Shown here: positions 25,564 through 35,200 of the stretch, in pieces
Position numbering within the stretch: the stretch's first letter is position 1
Layout: each line of letters starts with the position of its first letter
From: Bradyrhizobium campsiandrae
Lineage (GTDB): Bacteria; Pseudomonadota; Alphaproteobacteria; Rhizobiales; Xanthobacteraceae
DNA length: 53,379 bases
Reading direction: 5' to 3'
Assembly: GCF_014529705.1 (NCBI RefSeq)
Contig: NZ_JAANIH010000061.1
Coordinates: 1-53,379 of the forward strand
The notes under the pieces: model-generated
Told to the model about the DNA's origin: nothing
The model's input: the letters and a program-made list of their open reading frames with translations, nothing else
Databases searched by the model: none
Program-made: the position numbers and the translations under genes

Positions 25564-27545
25564 CAGTCGAGCCCTCCGGCAAAGGCCATGACCTTGGCGA
25601 GCTGGCGGTCGCGGCGCAAGAGTTGAAGTCGGTCGTGGCGGCCGCGCCGTTCGCAGATGGACTGCGCGCGGGTGATCGCATGGCTGGTGATACGCGGCCA
25701 GGCGCGCAGGATTTTGCTCCATGGCGGCCCCAGCATCTGGAGGATGGCATCTCGCTGCGAAATGAATTCGGCAACGAGCCCGGGGTCGCCCTGGCGGGCG
25801 CAGCGGCCCATCAATTGCCGGTCGACGCGCCGGGATTCGTTTCGCTCGCACATCAGCACCACGAGGCCGCCGAGTTCTGCGACGCCGGCCTCCAGGCGTA
25901 TATCGGTGCCCCGGCCGGCCATGTTCGTCACCACCGTCACCGTCCCGCGCGCGCCGGCGCCTGCGATGATGTCGGCTTCGGCCTCATCCTGCGCGGCGCT
26001 GAGCACGCGATGGATCACCCCGCGCTCGTGCAAAGCTTCGCTCGCCCGCTTGGCTTCGGTCACGGTGCGCACGGCGACGAGCACCGGTTGCCCGCGCGCC
26101 TGGAGCGCCTGCGCCTTGTCGGCGGCACGGCTCCACAACTGCGTTCTGTCGGAGAACACGATCGGAGGCGCCGCGTCCCGCCGCAGCGGAAGCCGGCGTG
26201 CGATGCGGGTCATGCGAAGGCCGTAGACGGTGTGCAACTCGACGGCAACCTCGCGGACGGTTCCGCTGAGGCCGCAGATCGTTGCGTAATTGCGGAAGAA
26301 GCGCTGGAAGCTGATGCTTGCGAGCGATTTGCGCTCGCCGCTGATGGCGCATCCTTCCTTGACCTCGACCATGAGGCTGAGGCTGTGGTTAAGATATCTG
26401 TCCGGCATGGTCCGTCCGTTCTGCTGGTCGATCAGGACGATCTTGCCATCGCGCACCAGATAATGGTGGTCGCGTCGCAGCGTATGCACGGCGGCCGTCG
26501 CCGCGCGCAACAATTCGTTGCGGATCAGGCGAACGCGCCACGGGCCGGTCAGCTCGGCGACCTCCTGCTCCAGCCGGCGTTCGCCGCGGAGCGTCAGGGT
26601 CGGCATCAGGCCGTGCGGGTCGACGGTGAAGTCGATGCCGCGCTCGAGACCGGCAGCCAGCTCCAGCGCCTGCCGTGCGGTCGCCTCTGAGATATCGCCC
26701 TTCGTGTTGGTCGAGATCAGCAATGGCGTCGTCGCCTCGTCGATCAGGACGCTGTCGATCTCGTCGATGATGGCAACGTCCAAAGCGCGTTGCAGCGGCT
26801 CGGCATCGTCACGCGCTGCCGCGCCGAGCAAGCGTCCGAGCTTGCTGGCAAGAGCGGATCGGCCGGTGATGAAGGTGTCGGCCAGCCCGTCCCGCAGATA
26901 GTCGAAACAGACCTCCTTGCTCGACACATAGGCGATGTCAGCGGCGTAGGCGGCGCGGCGCGGCGACACCGGAATGTCGCCGGTGACGACGCCGACGGTC
27001 AACCCGAGCGCCTCGAGCGCAGGTCGCACCTGCTCGGCGTCGCGGCCGGCGAGGTAGTCGTTCGACGTCACGACATGAACACAGCGGCCGGCGAGGCCGA
27101 ACACGGCCGCGGCGAGGAAGGCGGCGATGGTCTTGCCTTCGCCGGTGTCCATCTCCGCCACGCATCCTCCGATCAACGCAGCGGCGCACGCCATCTGCTG
27201 GGAATAGGGTTCGAGGCCAATCGTGCGGCGGGCATATTCGCCCGCAACGGCGAGAGCATCGACCATGTCGGCGTTGCTCATGCCGCCGGAGCGCAGCGCG
27301 AGCGCCACCTCCATCCGGCGCTCGGCCAGGGCATCGGCGGCAAGGTCCGCAAGCGTCCGGGCCCGCGCCGCTGCGGCCTCGCCAATGAGTCGCGCCTTGC
27401 GGGAGCGCAGGCCGGTCGCGGCGACGGACAGATGGGCAGCCATCCAGGTCACGGCGGAGTCGACTTCCCGCTCCTGCGCCATCCGCCGGCTGTGCGCGAA
27501 TGCGCGCGGAAGAGCGAGGTCCATCGTGGCCAGCGCGTCAGACAT
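25563..27545 (-). CDS. Shortened SecA-like translocase ATPase
   Basis: A 660-residue SecA homologue; housekeeping SecA has about 850-900 residues. Motifs in order are Walker A EMDTGEGKT (131-139), VTSNDYLAGRDAE (159-171), Walker B and its follower IIDEIDSVLIDEATTPLLIS (259-278), a preprotein-crosslinking-type segment ending GRTMPDRYLNHSLSLMVEVK (377-396), ASISFQRFFRNYATICGLSGT (409-429), TNMAGRGTDI (540-549) and RQLMGRCARQGDPG (576-589). The protein ends soon after the first scaffold helix (ITRAQSICERRGRHDRLQLL). It thus lacks the helical-wing domain, the two-helix finger and the zinc tail. Both ATP-binding folds are intact. The ATG at 27545 overlaps the M50 gene by eight bases. It is an accessory paralogue, not the essential SecA. 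A role in exporting the divergent giant protein is inference. Confidence 0.92.
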   Translation of the reverse strand: MSDALATMDLALPRAFAHSRRMAQEREVDSAVTWMAAHLSVAATGLRSRKARLIGEAAAARARTLADLAADALAERRMEVALALRSGGMSNADMVDALAVAGEYARRTIGLEPYSQQMACAAALIGGCVAEMDTGEGKTIAAFLAAAVFGLAGRCVHVVTSNDYLAGRDAEQVRPALEALGLTVGVVTGDIPVSPRRAAYAADIAYVSSKEVCFDYLRDGLADTFITGRSALASKLGRLLGAAARDDAEPLQRALDVAIIDEIDSVLIDEATTPLLISTNTKGDISEATARQALELAAGLERGIDFTVDPHGLMPTLTLRGERRLEQEVAELTGPWRVRLIRNELLRAATAAVHTLRRDHHYLVRDGKIVLIDQQNGRTMPDRYLNHSLSLMVEVKEGCAISGERKSLASISFQRFFRNYATICGLSGTVREVAVELHTVYGLRMTRIARRLPLRRDAAPPIVFSDRTQLWSRAADKAQALQARGQPVLVAVRTVTEAKRASEALHERGVIHRVLSAAQDEAEADIIAGAGARGTVTVVTNMAGRGTDIRLEAGVAELGGLVVLMCERNESRRVDRQLMGRCARQGDPGLVAEFISQRDAILQMLGPPWSKILRAWPRITSHAITRAQSICERRGRHDRLQLLRRDRQLAKVMAFAGGLD

Positions 27546-29691
27546 GGAACCGTCCGAGGAAGAGTTGCCTTCCGGCGCGATAGAGCCGCTCCAGCACCGG
27601 GCTCGCACCATGGTCGAACCGCACCCACACGCGTTGGCCCCAGCGATCGAGCGTCATTGGCGCGGGCGCGGCGACGTCGATCTGGAAGAACGATTCCAGG
27701 CTGGCCTCCTTCTCCTTTGCATTCGGATCGGGCGCGAACGGACCGCCGTTTGCGCTGGAAAGCGCGGAGCTCGGCAACAGCTTGGTCGATTGCGGGAACT
27801 GCCGCTCGATCCGGGCAGCTTCAATCGGAGTCCAGACGGCTTCGTCGAAACGGACTGACACCGTCTTCGTTCGATCGCGAACGTATTCGATCTCGCTTTC
27901 GGGAACGGTGGTCCGGATCGGAGGCGAGCGATCCGTCACGACGTAGCCGACCATCTGCCCCCGCTTGATGAAATTGCCGGTCAGGTCAGGCAGATGCGGA
28001 ACGATGAACTGGCCCGTCGCGGGGCTTCGAAGCACGAGATTGTCGTATTGGCGTTCGATCTCGCGAAGCTCGTCCTGCGCCAACTGCCTCTGGCGCTCCA
28101 ACAATTCGGCCTCGTAGGGGGTCCGGGCCTGGGCCGAAACGAGCCGAGCGTCGATCTCCGTGAACCGGGCCTGGGCCTTTTTCCGCTTGCTGGCGATCAG
28201 CGGATCCTCGAGCCGTAGCAGCGGCGTTCCCGCAGCGACATCCGTGCCGGGACTGGCCAGCACCTCTGCAAGGATGCCGGACGCATTGGCGACGACGCGT
28301 GTCTCCTCGGGAATCCAGACCACGCCCCGGACCACCGTGCCGTTGGGCAGCGGCACGATGACGACCAGCGTTCCGACCGCGAGCAGAAACAGGGCCGTGA
28401 CGCTGACGGCGCGCAGCCTCGTGCGTTCGAGCGTCGGCGAAACCAGGACGAATTTGACGGCCTTCACGATCGGCCAGGCGAACGAGATCAGGGCCATCCA
28501 GATCGCCAGCACGATGCCGATCACGAAATACTGCGACGAGATGAACAGCACCACGCCGGCGACCGTCACCATCCGGTAGATGAAGGAGGCGGGCGCATAG
28601 GTCAGGAACCAGAACCGCTCCGCCGGCGTGGCGCGCATGGCCGTCGTGTCCCTGACGCCGAACACATAGCGCTGCAACAAATAGATGTAATAGCGCTGCG
28701 AGCGGCTGCCGAGATTGGGCAGTTCGAGCAGGTCGCAGAAGATGTAATAGGCGTCGAAGCGCAGCAGCGGATTGCCGTTGAAGATCAGCGTCGAGACGCT
28801 GGCGATCAGCACGGTGTCGTAGGCGATCGATTTCAGCAGGCCCTGCTCCGCATTGAGCCAGACCAGCATCGCGATCGCCGCGACCGAGAGCTCGACCGCC
28901 ATGCCGGCGGCGGCGATCAGGGCGCGCTTCCACTTCTCGGGAACGATCGCCGATGCCGAGGCATCGACATAAGGCGCCGGCAGCAGCGTCAGCATCATGA
29001 CGCCCATTTCGTGAACCTCGGCGCCGGCGAGTTTTGCCGCATAGGCGTGGCCAAGCTCATGCAGGACCTTGAGCAGGGGATAGATCAGGACCAGCGTGAC
29101 GAGGCTCTGCGCCGCGAGAACCCGGTCGGTGATGTCGTCGGTCAGCTCCGGCCAGTGAATCACCAGCTGCACGCCGAGCCAGATCATTGCGGCGAGCCAG
29201 AGCCCGGCACCGAGAACGTTGCAGAATGGCCGGATCAGATGCGCCGTTGCGTCCAGAAACCGGTCGGGGTCGAACACTGGAATCCGGATCAGCATCGGAT
29301 TCTTGAGATTGGCCAACGGAAGATGCTCGCGTTCCTTGCGTCCGCGCTCGGCCAGGTCGCCTTCGTCGACCGGCGCGTCGGACTGCAGGAGATTCGCCGC
29401 ATAGAGTTCCGAGGCGGTATGCAGGATCTGATCCTGGGACGGCGCATCCTCGCCGAATTGTGCGACGGTCTCGCGCCAGATCTGCTCGAATGTCCGCGTT
29501 CCGTCCATCCGCGCCAGCACGCTGTAGGCCGCCGGCGAGAGCCGATGCACCTTGGCCGAGAAGCGATCCCGGACCACCTGCCACACCGTCCCGCGAATGA
29601 CGTGACGTTCGATGCTGCAATCGTCGCGCAAGCGCGGCTTCAGCTTCTCCGCCAGGTGCCAGTGCGGCGAATGGATCGACCTCGGGTTCAT
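27538..29691 (-). CDS. PqqD-like / M50 metalloprotease / HlyD fusion protein
   Basis: A 717-residue multi-domain membrane protein. Residues about 20-105 resemble a PqqD-type peptide-binding domain (WQVVRDRFSAKVHRLSPAAY, FEQIWRETVAQFGEDAPSQ). A membrane-embedded site-2-type protease follows, with the zinc motif LLKVLHELGHAYAAKLAG (HELGH 211-215) and the third ligand region FNGNPLLRFDAYYIFCDLLE (304-323). Several transmembrane segments continue to about residue 450. From about 455 a HlyD-like adaptor follows: ANASGILAEVLASPGTDVAA, a coiled hairpin (EAELLERQRQLAQDELREIE) and LRSPATGQFIVPHLPDLTG. Related PqqD-M50-HlyD proteins occur with peptide export and modification systems. Here it may bind, cut or pass on the export substrate. 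It lies 16 bases after the GAF-HlyD gene and overlaps the SecA-like gene. Confidence 0.92.
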   Translation of the reverse strand: MNPRSIHSPHWHLAEKLKPRLRDDCSIERHVIRGTVWQVVRDRFSAKVHRLSPAAYSVLARMDGTRTFEQIWRETVAQFGEDAPSQDQILHTASELYAANLLQSDAPVDEGDLAERGRKEREHLPLANLKNPMLIRIPVFDPDRFLDATAHLIRPFCNVLGAGLWLAAMIWLGVQLVIHWPELTDDITDRVLAAQSLVTLVLIYPLLKVLHELGHAYAAKLAGAEVHEMGVMMLTLLPAPYVDASASAIVPEKWKRALIAAAGMAVELSVAAIAMLVWLNAEQGLLKSIAYDTVLIASVSTLIFNGNPLLRFDAYYIFCDLLELPNLGSRSQRYYIYLLQRYVFGVRDTTAMRATPAERFWFLTYAPASFIYRMVTVAGVVLFISSQYFVIGIVLAIWMALISFAWPIVKAVKFVLVSPTLERTRLRAVSVTALFLLAVGTLVVIVPLPNGTVVRGVVWIPEETRVVANASGILAEVLASPGTDVAAGTPLLRLEDPLIASKRKKAQARFTEIDARLVSAQARTPYEAELLERQRQLAQDELREIERQYDNLVLRSPATGQFIVPHLPDLTGNFIKRGQMVGYVVTDRSPPIRTTVPESEIEYVRDRTKTVSVRFDEAVWTPIEAARIERQFPQSTKLLPSSALSSANGGPFAPDPNAKEKEASLESFFQIDVAAPAPMTLDRWGQRVWVRFDHGASPVLERLYRAGRQLFLGRFHV

Positions 29692-29707
29692 TCGCGCCTC
29701 GAGCCTC

Positions 29708-31591
29708 TCACGGTATCAGGGCCCAGATCTTGATCCGCAACCAGTCGACCAGCGGATGAAACCAGATCCAGGCGACGTTGCGCCGTCCGGCTTCGATCTT
29801 GACCACACCTTCCATTCCCGGCCGAACGCTAGGGTCCTTTGAATCGACGCTGCCGATCGCCTCGAAACCATTCACCCCTTCGCTGGCCTGCGCGACCCGC
29901 GTGACCGACCCGATCACCATCGGGAACGTCCGGTCGGGCAGCGCCGACAGCAATAGCTCGCCGCTCTGGCCGGGGGTGACCAGCCTGATCTCGGCCTCGG
30001 GCACCACGGCGGTCACGCGATAGCGGTCGAGCGGCGCGATCTCGAACACCACGTCCCCGCGCGACACCGGCTTGCCGACGGATTGGCTGAGGTCGCCGCT
30101 CACGACGACGGCGGCGAAGGGAGCTTTCAGTTGCGCGCGCGCGATCATCTGGTCCGAGAGGTCGATCTCGGCGTCGGCCTGCTCGATCTGTGCCCGCGCG
30201 ATGTTGGTTTCAGCGAGGTCGCGCTTGGCCAGCGCCTTGTCGAGCTCGAGCTGGTATTGCCGCTTCTTGGAGATCTGCCGCAGCCGTTCCAGGACGAGGT
30301 CGTTGTCCTGCAGTTCAGCGAGCACGAAGCCTTCCGGGACGACATCGCCCGCGCGCGCGAACTGGGCGCGAATATAGCCGTCGAACGGCGCCGCCACGAG
30401 ACGCCTGATCTCGCCCTGGACCTGCGCCTTCGCGCGCACGCGATAATCGCTGGTGCCGAACGCGAGATAGAGCGCGGCCGCGATCGACACGGCCGTCGTC
30501 AGCTTGAGCATCAGGTGGCGTGGGCCCATCAGCTTGCCGAGAACGGCGCCGGCTCTTTCCGCCGCCAGCGCCGGCAGCGAGCGGTCAAGTCGCCATTTCT
30601 CGTCGAGCAGGGACCCGACCGCCGCCCCGACCGCATCGACCAGAACGATCTCGTCCTGCGTGAAGGCGCGTCCACCCCGGCGCAGCGTGATCGCACCCAC
30701 GGCTTCGTTGTCGGCAACGAGCGGGATGGTCAGGATGTGTGCGCCGTCGAACTGCTTCGACAGGCTCTGGTGCGCACGCGTCAGCAGCGGCGACGATGTC
30801 GCCGGCGGCGGCACCAGCACCGCGCTGCCCTGATCGATGGCCTCGTCCTGGGCCGCTTCGAGCGCGCGGGCGAGGGTGCTGCGGCGGTCGATCGCCGCCG
30901 TCTGCGACAGCGCGATCAATCTCGATCGCTTTCCGTGGTAACGTCCGACAGCGGTGCTGTCACATTCCAGCCGTCGCGCGATCAGATTGCTGAGCAACCG
31001 GGCCGCGTCCACGCCGCCTTGAGCCGCGGCCAGCGCGTCGACCACGCCGATCAGGAACCGGGCCACATCGGCGGACGTCGAATTCTGCTTTGTCGCGCTG
31101 CGCGAGAGAAAAGCCTCCACGCCGGCCGCGCTCCATTGCAGGTGCCGTATCAATTGACGTATGCCGGCCGGATCCAGCGGCCGCGCCTCGATCAGGATCG
31201 CGCCATGCAGCAGCTCTCCGAACAGAAGGGGATAGGCGATGCGTGCCGGCAATTCGCCTCCGCCTTCAATCGCGGGACGCCGCCTGCGGCTGGCAAGATC
31301 GAGCACCGTGGCGACATCGGCGGGCAATGAATCCCCGTCCGCCGCCTCGGGAAAACGGGCGACGAGCTCGAAAGGGCCCCGTTCCGGCGCGCCGAGGAGG
31401 AGCGCCGAGCGCAGGATGCTGTCGTGCGCACGGCTGAGCAATCCGATCCAGGCGCGGCCAAAATCCTCGATACGCTCCGCCTGCGCGAGCGAGCGCCAGA
31501 CGTCGGTCTCGATCCAGGTGTCCGGACTTAGGTCGCGGGACGTTTCACCAAATGCTTGTGTCTCACTCAGAAATGTAACTCCTGCGAGCAA
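29708..31591 (-). CDS. GAF-domain / single-TM / HlyD-like adaptor
   Basis: A protein of about 627 residues. The cytoplasmic half carries one or two GAF-like sensor domains: residues about 40-165, with LLFGELLHGAILIEARPLDP, and about 175-335, with DGAHILTIPLVADNEAVGAI and FTQDEIVLVDAVGAAVGSLL. A single membrane segment (LMLKLTTAVSIAAALYLAFG, about 360-380) leads to a periplasmic HlyD-like adaptor with GEIRRLVAAPFDGYIRAQFA, a coiled hairpin (RQYQLELDKALAKRDLAETN) and RAQLKAPFAAVVVSGDLSQS. Sensor and adaptor in one chain suggest that export is gated by a cytoplasmic signal. The start is uncertain: a TTG at 31591 has no ribosome site, while a CTG at 31570 lies eight bases after AGGAG. It follows the DUF3467-like gene directly. 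Confidence 0.88.
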   Translation of the reverse strand: MLAGVTFLSETQAFGETSRDLSPDTWIETDVWRSLAQAERIEDFGRAWIGLLSRAHDSILRSALLLGAPERGPFELVARFPEAADGDSLPADVATVLDLASRRRRPAIEGGGELPARIAYPLLFGELLHGAILIEARPLDPAGIRQLIRHLQWSAAGVEAFLSRSATKQNSTSADVARFLIGVVDALAAAQGGVDAARLLSNLIARRLECDSTAVGRYHGKRSRLIALSQTAAIDRRSTLARALEAAQDEAIDQGSAVLVPPPATSSPLLTRAHQSLSKQFDGAHILTIPLVADNEAVGAITLRRGGRAFTQDEIVLVDAVGAAVGSLLDEKWRLDRSLPALAAERAGAVLGKLMGPRHLMLKLTTAVSIAAALYLAFGTSDYRVRAKAQVQGEIRRLVAAPFDGYIRAQFARAGDVVPEGFVLAELQDNDLVLERLRQISKKRQYQLELDKALAKRDLAETNIARAQIEQADAEIDLSDQMIARAQLKAPFAAVVVSGDLSQSVGKPVSRGDVVFEIAPLDRYRVTAVVPEAEIRLVTPGQSGELLLSALPDRTFPMVIGSVTRVAQASEGVNGFEAIGSVDSKDPSVRPGMEGVVKIEAGRRNVAWIWFHPLVDWLRIKIWALIP

Positions 31592-31605
31592 AAAAACTTC
31601 GCGAA

Positions 31606-31923
31606 CTAGGTTCCCAGATCAAGGACGCCGTATTTCGCCTCGTACTCCGCCAGTCGTTCGGTCAGCAAAATATTCAATCTCTTGGCTGCGTAAGGCGTGA
31701 GCACCATTCGGTTCGAGAGCTTGACCTCGAAGCCTTTGCCTTCCGCGAGAGACCAGGTGCTGTTCATGCCGAACAGCAGGGAAAATTCTTCTCGTGCGCT
31801 CAAGACGTTTATGACGTTGGAGAATTCGGTGCGCATGTTGGTCTGATCCCAATGCACCGGCGTGGCGTTCGACGAGCCTGGGTTGAGCGGTTCGGTTTGC
31901 TCTCCAGATTTTTTTCCGCTCAT
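31606..31923 (-). CDS. DUF3467-like small protein
   Basis: A 105-residue protein beginning MSGKKSGEQTEPLNPGSS. The core has FSNVINVLSAREEFSLLFGM and VKLSNRMVLTPYAAKRLNIL, LLTERLAEYEAKYGVLDLG, which fits the DUF3467 pattern (an F.L.FG strand, then a basic RIxLTPxxAKRL helix). These are small soluble proteins of unknown role. The second in-frame ATG (31923) is chosen because GGAGG lies five bases before it; the first (31935) overlaps that site. It is the first gene of the minus-strand operon, next to the regulatory gap shared with the giant gene. A role as a chaperone or adaptor for the export substrate is possible but unproven. Confidence 0.82.
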   Translation of the reverse strand: MSGKKSGEQTEPLNPGSSNATPVHWDQTNMRTEFSNVINVLSAREEFSLLFGMNSTWSLAEGKGFEVKLSNRMVLTPYAAKRLNILLTERLAEYEAKYGVLDLGT

Positions 31924-32273
31924 GACATCCTCCATATCAACCGTTCGGCTGAGATGAATTTCCGCGCAAGCAGACGATCACTCAACCCAGAAATCAAAAG
32001 TAACAAGAAAATACCTGGTTCGCTAGGCACCGCAACCGACGCGCGTCCCGACTACGACGTTTGTCATAGGTCGAGCTTGCTCCATCATTGCGCAGGAGTC
32101 TGTGGGATGTTTCACTTTGTATCTGCCGTGTAATGATATTATGCTTGGTGTCACTGCGTCGAATTTGATTGCGATTGAACTTTGAAGTCCCGATTGCGCA
32201 TGATCTCTTGAGAGTTCCGGTTTTTGTTTTCCCGGATCATGCCTGATCGCCCGTTTGTTGGGTGGAGGCTGTT
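31924..32273. promoter_or_regulatory. Divergent promoter region of the export operon and the giant gene
   Basis: 350 bases, clearly richer in A+T than the flanking genes, with no coding frame of its own. They separate the minus-strand operon (first codon 31923) from the giant plus-strand gene (first codon 32274). GCATGATC at 32198-32205 and GATCATGC at 32235-32242 form a perfect 8-base inverted pair 29 bases apart, and CTCTTGAGAG lies between them. A TATTAT at about 32145 is a candidate -10, without a convincing -35. Both transcripts must start here, so coordinated control is likely. Confidence 0.6.
32198..32242. promoter_or_regulatory. Inverted repeat in the leader of the giant gene
   Basis: GCATGATC and GATCATGC arms enclose 29 bases including CTCTTGAGAG and a T-rich run. 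It lies 32 bases upstream of the TTG start and could be an operator or an mRNA hairpin controlling translation. Confidence 0.4.
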
Positions 32274-35200
32274 TTGAGAAGAAGTAATTCGCCGTCGATT
32301 TTCTCGAGCCGCCAGGGCCGCAACAGCGGTGCATCAACACAGACGATGAGACGTTCGCGTTCGAACAGCGCATCGAGCGACGATCATCTGTTCATCATCG
32401 AGCCGATCGAGCCGCGGCTGCTGCTGTCGGCAGACATATCGCCTCTTGCCGGCATCGCCATCGTCGATGGCTTGCACAAGCTTGCCGACGCCGCGAATAC
32501 GCTGGATGCATCGGCCGCGCTCAACGTCAGCGCGCCTGTCGTCAACCGCACGCTGGGCCAGCTCGCCGCATTGGGTGATCCGGTCGGGCAGATTCAGCTC
32601 GCGGCATCCAATTATTTCTCCGGCAACAACAGCGCAACGATCGACGGGCTGGCCAGTGCGCTCAAGGCCATCGATCCCGCGCATGTGACGACGTCCACGT
32701 CGGTCAACGGCAACGTCGATCTGGTCAACGTCACGCTGACCTCCAGCTCGACCGCGGGCCTGGTGTTCGATCTGAGCGCAACGGCCGGCGGCCACACATT
32801 CTCCGGCCCGAGCGGCCAAAACGGCAGCGAGACGCTGGACAGCCACACCACGACGCTGATCTTCGGTGCCGACACCTCGACCAACTCCTTCCTGTTGAAG
32901 AGCGCCGACCTCGGCGCCAATGTCGAGGTGAAAGCGAGCCAGGTCACGGGCAGTGCCGTTGTGGACGGCGCCGCGGCCTCGGTCACGAGCGGCTCCGCCG
33001 ACGTCATTGCCAACGTCTCGGCCCATATCGCCGATCCGCAGGGCGGCAACCTGACGGCGTCCCAGCTCGCCGCCGTCACGACGCAGAACGTCTCGACGCT
33101 GGCCCAGACCAGCATCAGCGGCACGGCATCGCTCGATGCCCATATCAGCCCGGCCGATCTTACCGTGCCGAAGGCCGTGTCGATGCATTGGGATAATGTC
33201 GGGCAACCGACCGTCGGGACCTTCTCGTCGACCCCCATCTCAGCCGCGAAGATCCAGTCGGGGTCGGGCCAGGCGCCGACGGCCTCCCTCCTGTTCGGAG
33301 AGATCAACACGGCGATCGATGCCGCCAGCAACGCCTTGAGCACCGTCGCGAGCGGCCTCAAGGCTGCTTCGGTTCTCGGAAGCGACCTGCCATTCGTCGG
33401 CAATCAGCTGACCAACCTCGACATTCTCGGTCCCGCGATCGCGCAGTTCAACAATCTCAAGGCCACGTTGCAGCAGGATCTCGCGGACAACACCGTGCTG
33501 TTGACCAAGATCAGGAGCGACATCGTAGCTCTGTTGTCGACGGCCGGGCTGCTGCCGGATGCGACGCCCGCGAACGACGTCAACCTCTATGTCGTCGAGA
33601 ACGGCGCCACGGTGAAAGTGGTGGATGGTTCGAGCGACAACCTGACCCAGGTGAGCCAGATCGAGCTCGATCTCAAGCTCGGAAAGACCATGACGACCTC
33701 GACGCCGGTCGGCACGGACCTCGGATTGCCGGGTCTCGGGCTGACCGTCAATCCGGGCTCGACGATCAACGGCTCGGTGGCTTGGACGTTCAATTTCGGC
33801 ATCGGCTTCAAGGCCAACACGACCTATCTCGTGAGTGGCGATCCCAGCAATAACGGCTCTCCCCTCAATCTCAACGTCAGCTACACGCTGGGCGACGGCT
33901 TCGGCGCGATCGGCAAGATGGGTTTCCTGGAAGCGCTGCTCACCGAAAAGTCCGGACCGAATCACACGGGCCTGTCGGGCTCGATCGGCTTGGCTCTCGG
34001 CGGGTCCGGTTCGATGGCCGCGCTCAACCATGGCACCGAGATCGACGGCAGCAATGCAGCGACCGTCACGGTCACGCCGACATTCAAGCTGAACGCGCAT
34101 TCGAATCTTGGACTGGCCTTCGGCGGCGGGTTCCAGAAGGATTCGAACGGTAACTACGTCGACAAAAGCGCCTTTCCGAGCCTGAAGGGCGATTTCGCGT
34201 TCGATTGGAATATCGACGCGAATTCGCTGGCGAACGCGGCGAAGCCGGTGGTCGGCATCAACAATATCGGCCTTGATGTTGGCGGCGCGATCACCACCTT
34301 CCTGCTTCCAATCATCAAACCATTCTACGATGCCACCCACGGGATGAAGGATGTCATCGACTTCCTCACCTCGCCGGTGCCGATCATCAGCGATTTCCTG
34401 AAGCTGGGATTGCTGCCTGAGATTGCGGTCAAGCAGTTCCTGCCGACCTATACCAGCGGCGAAACGCTGGATTGGCTGCACTTCAGCCTCGACATGCTGG
34501 TGGATCAGGGCAGCACAATCTCTGCGGATGAGGCGAGGGCGATCGCGCCGATTGCCGAGGCGGTATTTTCGATCATCAAACAACTTGATGGTTTCTATGC
34601 CGATGGGCAAGCCACCGCCGGCATGGGACTGGTCATATCCCTCGGCAATCTGAATTTCAGTACGAAGGACCTCCGCCTGCCGCAGGTCAACGTCAGCAGC
34701 GATGCGGACCTTGCCAAGCTCGGCGACGCCGTCGGCAACTTTGCGGGCCTGGGCAGCGGTGGCGCCAGCGATCTCAATGTCGATGCAACCATCAAGAGTC
34801 TGGGCACTCTCCTTCCCAAGGGGCCGGTCGCTGACTTGGTCAATGGCGCCGCCCAAATCGCCAAGGTGGCGCAGGATGCCTACGGCGCAATCAACGATGC
34901 CACGAATGCGCTCAACGATGCCATCGCAGCGGTGCCGGGCGCCGGGAACGACGCGAAGATCACGCAGCGTTCGCGTGCCGATGTCCAGTTTCCGTTCTTC
35001 GACGATCCCTCCAGCATCCTGGGTCTGCTGTTCGGACAGCAGGTCACGTTCGTCAATGTCGATCTCGGCTTTGGTGCCAGTGTGGCGTTCAAGCCGACGA
35101 TCGCTGCGATCAGTTTCTTTGGCATCCTCACGGCCAGTCTGAACCTCGACGTCGCCGTCGACGCCGACATTGGGCTCAATTTCGGCTACGACTCGACCGG

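Noticed and set aside
32346..32348. ATG as the start of the giant gene
   Set aside because: No ribosome site before it, whereas the TTG at 32274 has GGTGGAGG at ideal spacing.
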